64,000 bases of DNA from Shinella zoogloeoides (GTDB taxonomy: Bacteria > Pseudomonadota > Alphaproteobacteria > Rhizobiales > Rhizobiaceae), in assembly GCF_003574625.1 (NCBI RefSeq), contig NZ_QNUJ01000002.1, forward strand, positions 487,334-551,333. Reading direction: 5' to 3'. Below, piece after piece: positions 36,056-44,168 of this stretch. The notes under the pieces were generated by a model. The model was not told the DNA's origin and ran no database searches. It saw only the letters and a list, made by a program, of their open reading frames with translations. Positions within the stretch are counted from its first letter, which is position 1. Each line of letters opens with the position of its first letter. Both the position numbers and the translations under genes were made by a program.

Positions 36056-36685
36056 ATGCCGCTGCAAAACCGCGTCACGCCCTTCGGAGATATCGTCGCC
36101 ATCGCCCAGCGGGGCCTCTTCACGGGCAATCGCGGCATCCTTCACGATCCGGCGACGAGGACGCTGCTCGGCCGGCGATGGGCCGGCAAGGCCTGGCTGA
36201 TCTGCGCCTGCGAATTCCAGGGCCGCCGCCGCACGGTGATGGGCGGGCGAAGCTGGACCGAGCTCTTTTTTCTGGACGAGGCCGTAGCCCTCGCTGCCGG
36301 CCACAGGCCCTGCTTCTTCTGCCGGAGGGAAGCCGCCGAGCGGTTCCGGACGCTATGGGCATCGGCCGACAGGCAGGCGCTTCCAACGGCCGCCGGCATG
36401 GATGCCGTGCTGCACGGCGAACGCCTGGAGCGGCGCAGGAAGCGGCTGCATCCGATCCCCACACCTGTCGCGGACCTACCGGATGGCGCGATGGTCGTCG
36501 TCGGAGAGGATGCCTTTACATTGCACGCGGGTCTTGCCCATCGCTGGACGGAGGCGGGATACGATCCGCCCCGCAAGCTTCGGTGCGCCGACTGGCTTCT
36601 GACGCCGCCCTCCACGCTCAGGGTTCTTGGCGCCGGATATCGGCCCGTGCTCCATCCCGCGATTCGCACAACAAGCGGTGGGTAA
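36056..36685 (+). CDS. Conserved protein of unknown function with a CxxC motif
   Basis: A 209-residue soluble protein that I do not recognise. It contains HRPCFFCRREAAERFR near 83-98 (a CxxC pair after His), a basic helix LERRRKRLHPIP and a late HRWTEAGYDPPRKL. The start MPLQNRVTPFGDIVAIAQRG has no strong ribosome site but the frame has typical codon use throughout. It lies alone between the divergent RidA gene and repA. The Cys/His arrangement could bind a metal, though this is not shown. Confidence 0.75.
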   Translation: MPLQNRVTPFGDIVAIAQRGLFTGNRGILHDPATRTLLGRRWAGKAWLICACEFQGRRRTVMGGRSWTELFFLDEAVALAAGHRPCFFCRREAAERFRTLWASADRQALPTAAGMDAVLHGERLERRRKRLHPIPTPVADLPDGAMVVVGEDAFTLHAGLAHRWTEAGYDPPRKLRCADWLLTPPSTLRVLGAGYRPVLHPAIRTTSGG

Positions 36686-36942
36686 AGCCTTCCAACAGGT
36701 GTCTTCAGGCCGCAGAGGGCGATAACCTGTTACAAAGTCCCGTTATACGTCCCGCCATTCCACGACGGGAAATAAGGCAACTTTGTGGGGAATCCCGCGG
36801 AAGATCAACGTGGAAGGCGGTTCGTGGCCCGGTGAGGCGCGCTTTCCCGGCGAACATAATGCCTTGCTCTTACATCAGAATCGGTTCTAGATGCGGTTTA
36901 ATCCCTCATATGGGCTTGAAATCGCACCTTGAGATCCGTGAC
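36686..36942 (+). promoter_or_regulatory. repA upstream region with nested dyads
   Basis: This 257-base non-coding region precedes repA. It holds an interrupted inverted repeat: ACAAAGT (36732) with ACTTTGT (36780), and inside it TCCCGT (36738) with ACGGGA (36765), plus a direct repeat of GTCCCG. A possible promoter is TTGCTC (near 36864) with CTAGAT 17 bases on. RepA of repABC systems represses its own promoter through such dyads, so this is the expected operator region. Limits are approximate. Confidence 0.4.
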
Positions 36943-38151
36943 ATGAATATGGCCGCAACGTTTGGACAGGCAATTTCCGAGGTCGATCAGCTGATCATCG
37001 GACAGGCCCATGAGCTTTCAGACAAGCTGAAGCAGCACCGGCTGGAAATGTTCCCGCCCGTCGCGCGAAAGGGCCTGCGCCAGTTCCAGCTGAGCGAGGC
37101 GGCGCATTTCCTCGGCGTCACCAGCGGCTACCTGCGCAACCTGTCGCTGGAATCCAAGGGCCCCCTGCCGCAGGTCACCCCTTCCGGCCGCCGGTCCTAT
37201 ACGGCCCAGCAGTTGCAGGAGATGCGCGAATATCTCGAGCAGAACAGCCGTGGCCAGCGCTACGTGCCGCGCCGGCGCGGCGCCGAGCATCTGCAGGTCA
37301 TCGCCGTGGTGAACTTCAAGGGCGGCTCCGGCAAGACGACGACGACCGCGCATCTGGCGCAGCATCTCGCCCTGACCGGCCACCGCGTCCTTGCCGTCGA
37401 TCTCGACCCGCAGGCGAGCCTTTCGGCCATCCACGGCTTCCAGCCGGAATTCGACGTCGACGAGAACGAGACCCTTTATGGCGCCATCCGCTACGACGAC
37501 CAGCGCCGGCCGCTGAAGGAGATCATCCGCAAGACCAACTTCCCCGGCCTCGACATCGTGCCGGGCAATCTCGAGTTGATGGAGTTCGAGCACGACACGC
37601 CGCGCATCCTCGCGCAGGGCAACAGCGGCGACTACGGCCGCATCTTCTTCGCCCGGCTGGACGAGGCGCTGTCCTCGGTCGCCGACGACTACGACGTGGT
37701 GGTGATCGACTGCCCCCCGCAGCTCGGCTTCCTGACGATGAGCGCGATCTGCGGCGCGACGGCGGTGCTGATCACCGTGCATCCCCAGATGCTCGACGTC
37801 ATGTCCATGTGCCAGTTCCTGCAGATGCTGGGCGAGGTGCTGAACACGCTGAAAAGCGCGGGCGGCAACATGAACCTCGACTGGCTGCGCTATCTCGTCA
37901 CCCGCTACGATCCGGCCGACGGCCCGCAGACGCAGATGGTCGCCTTCATGCGCTCGCTTTTCAAGCAGCATGTGCTGACCAGCACGATGGTGCGAAGCGT
38001 CGCCATCGCCGATGCGGCGCTCACCAACCAGACGCTCTACGAGGTCGAGCGCAGCCAGTTCACACGGGCCACCTACGACCGGGCTCTCGAATCCATGGAA
38101 GCGGTCAATTCGGAGATCGTCGATCTCATTCACAAGGCATGGGGGCGTTGA
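36943..38151 (+). CDS. repA: Plasmid partition ATPase RepA
   Basis: ParA-type ATPase of 402 residues that segregates the replicon and, with RepB, represses the repABC operon. An N-terminal helix-turn-helix region (QFQLSEAAHFLGVTSGYLRN) precedes the deviant Walker A FKGGSGKTTTTAHL near 126-140. The ATPase core follows with VLAVDLDPQASLSAIHGFQP and VVVIDCPPQLGFLT. I chose ATG 36943 (MNMAATFG) for its GAG-like site and usual RepA length; ATG 36910 would add 11 residues. It lies two bases before repB. Confidence 0.96.
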   Translation: MNMAATFGQAISEVDQLIIGQAHELSDKLKQHRLEMFPPVARKGLRQFQLSEAAHFLGVTSGYLRNLSLESKGPLPQVTPSGRRSYTAQQLQEMREYLEQNSRGQRYVPRRRGAEHLQVIAVVNFKGGSGKTTTTAHLAQHLALTGHRVLAVDLDPQASLSAIHGFQPEFDVDENETLYGAIRYDDQRRPLKEIIRKTNFPGLDIVPGNLELMEFEHDTPRILAQGNSGDYGRIFFARLDEALSSVADDYDVVVIDCPPQLGFLTMSAICGATAVLITVHPQMLDVMSMCQFLQMLGEVLNTLKSAGGNMNLDWLRYLVTRYDPADGPQTQMVAFMRSLFKQHVLTSTMVRSVAIADAALTNQTLYEVERSQFTRATYDRALESMEAVNSEIVDLIHKAWGR

Positions 38152-38153
38152 TC

Positions 38154-39179
38154 ATGGCGCGCAAGAACGTTCTGTCCAACCTGATGAACCCGTCGGCCGA
38201 GCCGGCGGATCCGGTCAATCCGGGACAGGAAGAACAGCGCCCGTCGATCACCTACAAGGGCATCGGCGCGCTGGGGGCGGTCACGCGGAGCATTGATGCG
38301 CTCGCGGCCAAGGCCGATGCAGCCAAGGAAATCGAGGCGAAGCTTGCCGCCGGCGAGGTCGTCATCGAGCTTGAGCCCGACCAGATCGAGGAATCCTTCA
38401 TTTCCGACCGCCTGGTGCATTCCGATCAGGAATTCCAGGAACTCGTCGAGGCCATGCGCGTGCGCGGCCAGGATTCGCCGATCCTCGTGCGCCCGCATCC
38501 CACGAAGGACGGCACCTACCAGATCGCCTTCGGTCACCGCCGCGCCAAAGCCGCCCGGCTGCTCGGCCGGCCGGTGCGCGCCATCGTCAAGTCGCTGACC
38601 GACCGCGACCATGTCATCGCCCAAGGCCAGGAGAACAGCGCACGCGCGGATCTTTCCTTCCTCGAGCGGGCGACCTTTGCCGGAGAACTGGAGACGCGCG
38701 GCTTCGATCGCGAGACGATCATGTCGGCCCTCAGCGCCGACAAGACGACCGTTTCGAAGATGCTTTCGGTCGTGAACCGCATTCCGAAAGGCGTGCGCGC
38801 CGGCATCGGCCCTGCCCTTTCCATTGGCCGCGACCGCTGGCACGAGCTGGCGACGCGTTTCGACGATCCTGCCAATGAAGACAAGGCCGGGGAGTTCCTG
38901 GCGCGCGAGCGCATCCGGACACGCCCGCCGGAGGAACGCTTCAACCTTCTCAACAGCCATCTCGCGCGCCACGAGACGCCGGCCGCCGCAAAGCCGCCAC
39001 CGGCCACCTGGCACCGCAAGGATGGCGCTGTGGAAGCCTCGATCAAGACGAACGGCCGGCAATACACGATTGCCCTGAAGGCGGCGGAAGCCGCGGCGTT
39101 CGGCGCCTACATCACCCGTAATCTGGATCGCCTCTACGAGGCGTATCGCACGGAAAACAAACAGAAATCAGGAGATTGA
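38154..39179 (+). CDS. repB: Plasmid partition protein RepB (ParB type)
   Basis: A 341-residue ParB-family protein that binds the parS centromere and recruits RepA. It has the ParB box IAFGHRRAKAARLLG near 125-139, the motif QGQENSARADLSFLER and a helix-turn-helix DRETIMSALSADKTTVSKML. The C-terminal third is the plasmid RepB dimerisation part. It is the second gene of the operon, separated from repC by 156 bases that encode the antisense regulator. Confidence 0.96.
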   Translation: MARKNVLSNLMNPSAEPADPVNPGQEEQRPSITYKGIGALGAVTRSIDALAAKADAAKEIEAKLAAGEVVIELEPDQIEESFISDRLVHSDQEFQELVEAMRVRGQDSPILVRPHPTKDGTYQIAFGHRRAKAARLLGRPVRAIVKSLTDRDHVIAQGQENSARADLSFLERATFAGELETRGFDRETIMSALSADKTTVSKMLSVVNRIPKGVRAGIGPALSIGRDRWHELATRFDDPANEDKAGEFLARERIRTRPPEERFNLLNSHLARHETPAAAKPPPATWHRKDGAVEASIKTNGRQYTIALKAAEAAAFGAYITRNLDRLYEAYRTENKQKSGD

Positions 39180-39183
39180 TCCG

Positions 39184-39240
39184 CAAAAGAAAAAGGCCCC
39201 CTCAACGTTACCGTCGCGGAAGCCCTTCTCATCGTTTAGC
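39184..39240 (-). ncRNA. Antisense counter-transcribed RNA (incompatibility RNA) of repABC
   Basis: The repB-repC spacer of repABC replicons encodes a small antisense RNA that limits repC expression and sets copy number. On the minus strand I see TTGACT (39275-39270), a 17-base spacer and GATTCT (39252-39247), so transcription would begin near 39240. It would stop at a stem GGCTTCC/GGGGGCC (with G-U pairs) followed by TTTTTCTTTT at about 39196-39186. The predicted length near 57 bases fits known ctRNAs. Ends are approximate. Confidence 0.75.
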
Positions 39241-39335
39241 AGCCTGAGAATCGCACTTCCCCGAATCACAGTCAAGCCTTTTCGGCACCGGTTTCGGTGA
39301 TGGGGTCTCTTTTGCCTGCTGAAAGGTGAAGAGAC

Positions 39336-40658
39336 ATGGAGATGGACGGCATTACGACGCCTTTCGGGCGGCGGACAATGACGCTCGGCATGTTGGCAAG
39401 CCAGGCGATCGCGAAAAAGATCGCGCCGGAAGCCAGCGTCGACAAATGGAAGCTATATCGCTCGCTTTGCGAGGCACGGCCGAAGCTCGGCATCAGCGAC
39501 CGTTCGCTTTCGGTGCTGAACGCGCTGATGAGCTTTTATCCGAAGACCGATCTTAACGGCAGCGACGGGCTGGTGGTGTTCCCATCGAACGCCCAGCTTT
39601 CGCTGCGCACGCATGGCATGGCGGAAACCACGCTGCGCCGGCATCTTGCCGCGCTCGTGGAAGCCGGCCTCCTCTCCCGCAGGGACAGCCCGAACGGCAA
39701 GCGCTACGTCCGCCGCGACCGACATGGCATGATCGGCGAAGCATTCGGCTTCTCGCTCGCCCCCCTCCTTGCACGGGCAAGAGAGATCGAAACGCTGGCC
39801 GCCGAGGTCACCGCCGAGCGTCTGTTGCTGCAGCGTCTGCGCGAGCGCGTGACACTGGTGCGCCGCGACATCACGAAGCTGATCGGCACGGCTCTGGAAG
39901 ACGGCCTTGCCGGCGACTGGACGCAATACGAAGCGGAATATCGCCGGCAGGCGGACGCCTTGCCGCGCGTCGCCACGACGGAAATCCTGGAGCCGATCCT
40001 CGACGCACTCGAAACCTTGCGGACGGAAATCCTCAAATATCTGGAACAGCAGATTATTTTGCAAAATACGGCTGGCAATGCCGGTCATATTGAGCGGCAC
40101 AAACAGAATTCACAATCCGAATCTATTTCTGATTCTGAACATCGCTTTGGAAGGACGTGGGAAGACAATTTTGGCGTGGAGCCGTTGCTGTCGCATCAGA
40201 CAAACGTGAAAGAACCGGCAAAAGCCAGCGAGCGGGAGGCCAGCCGAGAAGGCATGCAGCCAACCAGCCAGCGTGCACCACTCCCAGGCGATTCTGCACG
40301 GTTGCAGCCTCCAAAGCCCTTCCCGCTCGGGCTCGTTCTGCAGGCTTGCCCTGAAATCGTGCCGTTCGGACCGGGCGGCAGTATTTCGAGTTGGCGCGAT
40401 CTGATGACGGCCGCCGTCGTGGTGCGGTCGATGCTGGCGGTCAGCCCCTCTGCCTACGAGGAGGCCTGCCAGGCGCTCGGGCCGGAAAATGCGGCGACCG
40501 TGATTGCCTGCATCCTCGAGCGCTCGGGCCATATCAACTCGGCTGGAGGCTATCTTCGCGATCTTACCCGCAAGGCGGAACGGCGGGAATTCTCCCTCGG
40601 ACCGATGCTGATGGCCCTTCTGCGAACGGGCGGAGTGCCGGCGAAACAGGCGGGCTGA
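39336..40658 (+). CDS. repC: Replication initiator RepC
   Basis: A 440-residue initiator protein that acts in cis on the origin inside its own gene. The N-terminal RP-C domain runs about 5-180, with a winged-helix stretch HGMAETTLRRHLAALVEAGLLSRRDS. A low-conservation linker (about 240-320) precedes the C-terminal domain (FPLGLVLQACPEIVPFGP through GYLRDLTRKAE). The ATG follows GAAAGGTGAAGAGAC; the long leader would be the antisense RNA target. Confidence 0.96.
   Translation: MEMDGITTPFGRRTMTLGMLASQAIAKKIAPEASVDKWKLYRSLCEARPKLGISDRSLSVLNALMSFYPKTDLNGSDGLVVFPSNAQLSLRTHGMAETTLRRHLAALVEAGLLSRRDSPNGKRYVRRDRHGMIGEAFGFSLAPLLARAREIETLAAEVTAERLLLQRLRERVTLVRRDITKLIGTALEDGLAGDWTQYEAEYRRQADALPRVATTEILEPILDALETLRTEILKYLEQQIILQNTAGNAGHIERHKQNSQSESISDSEHRFGRTWEDNFGVEPLLSHQTNVKEPAKASEREASREGMQPTSQRAPLPGDSARLQPPKPFPLGLVLQACPEIVPFGPGGSISSWRDLMTAAVVVRSMLAVSPSAYEEACQALGPENAATVIACILERSGHINSAGGYLRDLTRKAERREFSLGPMLMALLRTGGVPAKQAG
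40045..40150 (+). other. Likely replication origin (oriV) within repC
   Basis: In repABC replicons the origin lies within an A+T-richer part of repC. Here the stretch around TTATTTTGCAAAATACGG to CTATTTCTGATTCTGAAC is markedly A+T-richer than its surroundings and falls in the poorly conserved linker of RepC. Limits are approximate and function is inferred from the family. Confidence 0.5.
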
Positions 40659-40747
40659 TACGGAGTGAGGCGGCAAATCCACTTTGGAAACGGCATGTTA
40701 ACCATAGGGTTCCTAATCATGGGTGGACGAAAAGGAAGCCCGAATCA

Positions 40748-41035
40748 ATGCCGCCACTCGCCTCGGTCCAGCCGCACCGCCGTTCCATCGCCACCGATAC
40801 CGTCGTGCCGTTTCCGGCCGAGCGCCGGACAGCCCAGATTCGCCATTGTGCCGGCGAACTGGACGGGCTTCAGGGAGAGGATGCGCGCCTCTACTGGATA
40901 AGGGTATGCCGGGAACTGGCGGAAGAACTGCGCAAGCTCGGTTCGAGCGAAAACCAGGCACGCACCGCCGTCCTGGCCTTTCAGGATGAGGTGCAGCAGG
41001 AACTCTTCCGCATGCATCACGCCGGGGATGTCTGA
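40748..41035 (+). CDS. DUF6074-like small protein
   Basis: A 95-residue protein with the opening TVVPFPAERRTAQIRHCAGE and a helical remainder (WIRVCRELAEELRKLGSSEN). This resembles the small DUF6074-type proteins common on rhizobial plasmids. Function is unknown. It lies 89 bases downstream of repC and convergent with the LysE-type gene. Confidence 0.65.
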   Translation: MPPLASVQPHRRSIATDTVVPFPAERRTAQIRHCAGELDGLQGEDARLYWIRVCRELAEELRKLGSSENQARTAVLAFQDEVQQELFRMHHAGDV

Positions 41036-41617
41036 TCAGAGCATGCCTGACGCGCTGCCGGCAAGCCCGACCGAAAAGGCGACCAGGAAGATGGCCGCCA
41101 CGCGATAGACGAGGCGCGGCGACACGACCGGTGCCCGTCCGGCGATACTCCCCAATGCCAGGAAGCTCGCTCCCGCGCAAATGACGAGCAGGCTGAAGAG
41201 ACCGAGTGCCGGCGCGATCTCCATGAGGTTCCCGGACGGCATGATCGCGAGTGCGATGATCGGTGCTTTCGGATTGAGCATCGTCGTCAGGAAAACCTGG
41301 CGAACCGTGACTGCAAAAGTCGGCCCTTCAAGCGCTTTTGCCGCTGAAACGCGCCACAGCCGGATCGCCAGAAACAGCACCCAGCATGCAGCGAGAACGC
41401 GAAGGCCCATAGCGAGCGGTGGATGCTCGTTGAAAAGAGGCGCGGCAACAGTCGTCAAAGGGATGACGACAGCAAGATAGCCACAGAGCTCGCCAAGAAG
41501 AAGAGGAAGGCTCGCACGCCAGCCCCGTGCAGCGGCGCCGACAGTCAGCAGGGTATTGGTTGGCCCCGGCGTAAAGAGCAGCGCGAGGATGGCGGGAACG
41601 AAAAGACCGTCGGGCAT
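41036..41617 (-). CDS. LysE-family amino acid exporter
   Basis: A 193-residue inner-membrane protein with about six helices. The family start FVPAILALLFTPGPTNTLLTVGAA and the segment QVFLTTMLNPKAPIIALAI are typical of LysE/RhtB exporters of amino acids or related metabolites. The substrate is not evident. Its stop abuts that of the DUF6074-like gene with no spacer. Confidence 0.88.
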   Translation of the reverse strand: MPDGLFVPAILALLFTPGPTNTLLTVGAAARGWRASLPLLLGELCGYLAVVIPLTTVAAPLFNEHPPLAMGLRVLAACWVLFLAIRLWRVSAAKALEGPTFAVTVRQVFLTTMLNPKAPIIALAIMPSGNLMEIAPALGLFSLLVICAGASFLALGSIAGRAPVVSPRLVYRVAAIFLVAFSVGLAGSASGML

Positions 41618-41749
41618 GGAGGCTCCATGGCTATGCTTTAGCCCCTACTCTATCGTATCCGCGCAAGGCAAGCTTGATCTCCGTCAATACCTCTTCCTCT
41701 TGCCGGAAACTCCCGATAGGAATCGTCAGCGTATTCGAAGGAGATGGTC

Positions 41750-42250
41750 ATGACCGAGGCGATTGCAGAGGATATCCGGCGGCTGGAGGAACAGGAACGC
41801 CTGCTGCGTTTTACCAGCTTCGGCCCGGCGGACGCATGGGCGCTCGGCAACCGGGTGCGCGAGGTGGCGCTTGCCCGCGGCGCGGGCGTGGCGATCGATA
41901 TCTCGCTCAGGGACCGGACGCTCTTTCATGTGGCCCTGCCCGGCACCACAACCGACAATGCCGAATGGATCCGCCGCAAGCGCAATACGGTGCTGCGCCT
42001 GTGGAACGCTTCCTATCTCGTCGGCCGGCGCCTTGCGCTTTCCGGCCGAGACCAGGTCGAGGCCCGCAATCTCTCCTATGCCGATTTCGCCACCCACGGC
42101 GGCAGCGTTCCACTTTTCGTTGCCGAGCTGGGCTGCGTCGGAGCGGTGACCGTCTCGGGGGTGCCGGAGCGCATCGACCATGCGATCGTCGCCGATGCCA
42201 TGGCATCCTTCCTGAATATCGATCTGGGTGATGCGCGCCTGCCTGAATAA
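41750..42250 (+). CDS. UPF0303/heme-degrading-domain family protein
   Basis: A 166-residue cytoplasmic protein of the UPF0303 family, related to the HbpS/GlcG fold (LRFTSFGPADAWALGNRVRE, IRRKRNTVLRLWNASYLVGR, THGGSVPLFV). The family is annotated as heme-degrading-domain, but its role is not settled. I prefer ATG 41750 because AAGGAG lies six bases before it; the ATG at 41744 would abut that site. A parS-like palindrome follows seven bases after the stop. Confidence 0.82.
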   Translation: MTEAIAEDIRRLEEQERLLRFTSFGPADAWALGNRVREVALARGAGVAIDISLRDRTLFHVALPGTTTDNAEWIRRKRNTVLRLWNASYLVGRRLALSGRDQVEARNLSYADFATHGGSVPLFVAELGCVGAVTVSGVPERIDHAIVADAMASFLNIDLGDARLPE

Positions 42251-42256
42251 GCTTGC

Positions 42257-42272
42257 GTTTACGGCGGTAAAC
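42257..42272. other. parS-like palindrome 1 (RepB-binding site)
   Basis: GTTTACGGCGGTAAAC fits the repABC centromere consensus GTTNNCNNNNGNNAAC exactly and has 6-base inverted arms. It lies in the spacer between the UPF0303 gene and the end of the DeoR gene, 1.6 kb downstream of repC. A second copy, in the opposite orientation, is at 45559. Confidence 0.7.
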
Positions 42273-43034
42273 TCAGCTCGCGAGAACCACGGTGACGCCG
42301 GCCGTTTTGAGCGCCGAACCGATATCGCGTGGCGGTATCCGATCGGTGAAGAGCTCAGTAAGCGCGCCGAATTCGCAGACCCGGACGAGGCCCTGTCGGC
42401 CGAATTTGGTATGATCGGTAATGACCACGGCCCGCTTGCCGCGGGAAACGACGGCCCTGGCGAACTCGGCCTCTTCCAGATCGTAATCCATCACGCCTAT
42501 TTCCGCATCGATCGCGCCCGTCGTTATGACCGCATGGCCCACGGTGAAGTGGCTGATGAATTCGATTGCCGAGACGCCGAAGGCCGCGCCGTTGTCGCTC
42601 CGCAGCTCGCCGCCCGCCATATAGACGCGGTTGTCGTTGATGGTGGACAGCGTGCGCGCGATATCCGAGGAATTGGTCACGACGGTCAGGCGGCGGTGGC
42701 CGAGCAGTTCGCGGGCGAGGTAACTGGTCGTCGTGCCCGTATCGAGCATGATCGAGTCGCCGTCGCGAATCGTCGCGGCCATGGCGACGGCGATCGCCTT
42801 CTTTGCATCGCTGTTCTCCCGCATGCGCTTTTCGAACGGCGCCTCGCCGAGGATGGAGGGCAATGCCACGGCGCCGTGCATCTTCACGACCGTTCCGCTG
42901 CTTGTCAGCGGCTTGATATCGCGGCGAACGGTTTCCAGCGAGACATCGAGCCTTCTTGCCAAGTCGGAAATGGACACCGTTCCGTCCTGCTGGAGAAGGC
43001 GAAGAATGTCACTGTGACGCTTGGAGTAGTTCAT
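42273..43034 (-). CDS. DeoR/GlpR-family transcriptional regulator
   Basis: A 253-residue repressor-type regulator. The N-terminal DeoR helix-turn-helix (about 4-58, GTVSISDLARRLDVSLETVRRD) is followed by a sugar-phosphate-sensing domain (SIMLDTGTTTSYLARELL, MAGGELRSDNGAAFG, ITDHTKFGRQGLV). It is divergent from the kinase/flavoenzyme operon, 225 bases away, which it probably controls. The spacer is A+T-rich near its start, with CATAAAAA repeats. The effector may be a phosphorylated product of the neighbouring kinase. Confidence 0.92.
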   Translation of the reverse strand: MNYSKRHSDILRLLQQDGTVSISDLARRLDVSLETVRRDIKPLTSSGTVVKMHGAVALPSILGEAPFEKRMRENSDAKKAIAVAMAATIRDGDSIMLDTGTTTSYLARELLGHRRLTVVTNSSDIARTLSTINDNRVYMAGGELRSDNGAAFGVSAIEFISHFTVGHAVITTGAIDAEIGVMDYDLEEAEFARAVVSRGKRAVVITDHTKFGRQGLVRVCEFGALTELFTDRIPPRDIGSALKTAGVTVVLAS

Positions 43035-43259
43035 ATTCGTGGGATTCCGCAGAGTACGTCTATTTTCATAAGCTTTTACGGACCCGCTGGCAAGAAAAGC
43101 CGCATAATCAGTCATAAAAACATAAAAAACCACACGCGCCCGATTGACAGCGGCACACGGAGAGCATGACATTGCGCTAATAAGGCGAGAGAGCCGGCAA
43201 GGGACTTCGGTCGCGGTGAGAGGGGCCTCGCAACCAGCCGATCCGCGGGAGGAGTATCG

Positions 43260-44168
43260 ATGGAAGACGACGGGCTCGACCGCGTCGTTGAGGAGCGAAT
43301 TCGCGCCCTGCCCTGCTGGCGCGGATCCATAGAAATTTCGCCCCTTCCCGGCGGCATCAGCAATGAGAGCTATCTGGTGGCTGATCAGGCACGGCGGCAC
43401 GTCGTTCGGTTCGGGCGAGACTATCCGTTCCATCATGTCTATCGCGACCGAGAGCTCATGACGGCGCGGGCAGCGCACGTCGCAGGATTTGGACCGGAGA
43501 TTCTCTATTCCGCACAAGGCGTTATGGTCTCAGCCTATCTGGGCGCTCGTCCGCTCGGCGCCAGTGATGTGGCCAGCGACTATCGCCGGATAGCCGACCT
43601 CCTGCGCCGCTTTCATATAGCCATGCCAAGGGAGGTCGAGGGCGCGGCTTTCCTGTTCTGGCCCTTTCATGTGGTGCGGGACTATGCCCGAACGCTGAGG
43701 ATCGGCGGCAGCCGCATGCTTCGGCAGGTATCGGCCTATCTCGAACTGGCCGAGGAACTGGAGGCGGCACAGCTTCCGCTGCCTATCGTCTTCGGCCACA
43801 ACGACCTCCTTCCCGCCAATATCCTCGATGATGGGGAGCGTCTTTGGCTGATCGATTTCGAATATGCCGGCTTCTCGACGGCCATGTTCGATCTTGCCGG
43901 CGTCACATCCAATGCCGAGTTGCCCGCAGACATCGCCGAGGATTTTCTGACCGTTTATTCCGGCTCTCGGCCTTCCTTCGAAATGCGGCGCGCGCATGCT
44001 GCCATGCAATGCGCCTCGCTTCTGCGCGAATCCATGTGGGCCATGGTGTCCGAACTGCATCTTGCCGCGCCTGGTGCGGATTATGCCGGCCATGCGGCAA
44101 GCAATCTTGTCCGCCTCGAAAAGGCGCTCGATCACTACCGAACGACCTACGGGAAACGCCTCAAATGA
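43260..44168 (+). CDS. Choline/aminoglycoside-kinase-like phosphotransferase
   Basis: A 302-residue protein-kinase-like small-molecule kinase. It has a nucleotide-binding opening LPGGISNESYLV, the catalytic loop FGHNDLLPANIL (His-Asn-Asp then Asn) and the metal-binding LIDFEYAG. These are the Brenner-type motifs of choline/ethanolamine kinases. The flavoenzyme gene overlaps its stop by four bases, so both act in one pathway, probably breakdown of a choline-like or methylated amino compound. Confidence 0.87.
   Translation: MEDDGLDRVVEERIRALPCWRGSIEISPLPGGISNESYLVADQARRHVVRFGRDYPFHHVYRDRELMTARAAHVAGFGPEILYSAQGVMVSAYLGARPLGASDVASDYRRIADLLRRFHIAMPREVEGAAFLFWPFHVVRDYARTLRIGGSRMLRQVSAYLELAEELEAAQLPLPIVFGHNDLLPANILDDGERLWLIDFEYAGFSTAMFDLAGVTSNAELPADIAEDFLTVYSGSRPSFEMRRAHAAMQCASLLRESMWAMVSELHLAAPGADYAGHAASNLVRLEKALDHYRTTYGKRLK

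Noticed and set aside
40687..40710. A third parS site at GTTAACCATAGGGTTCC
   Set aside because: It begins with GTTNNC but does not end in GNNAAC, so it does not fit the 16-base consensus.
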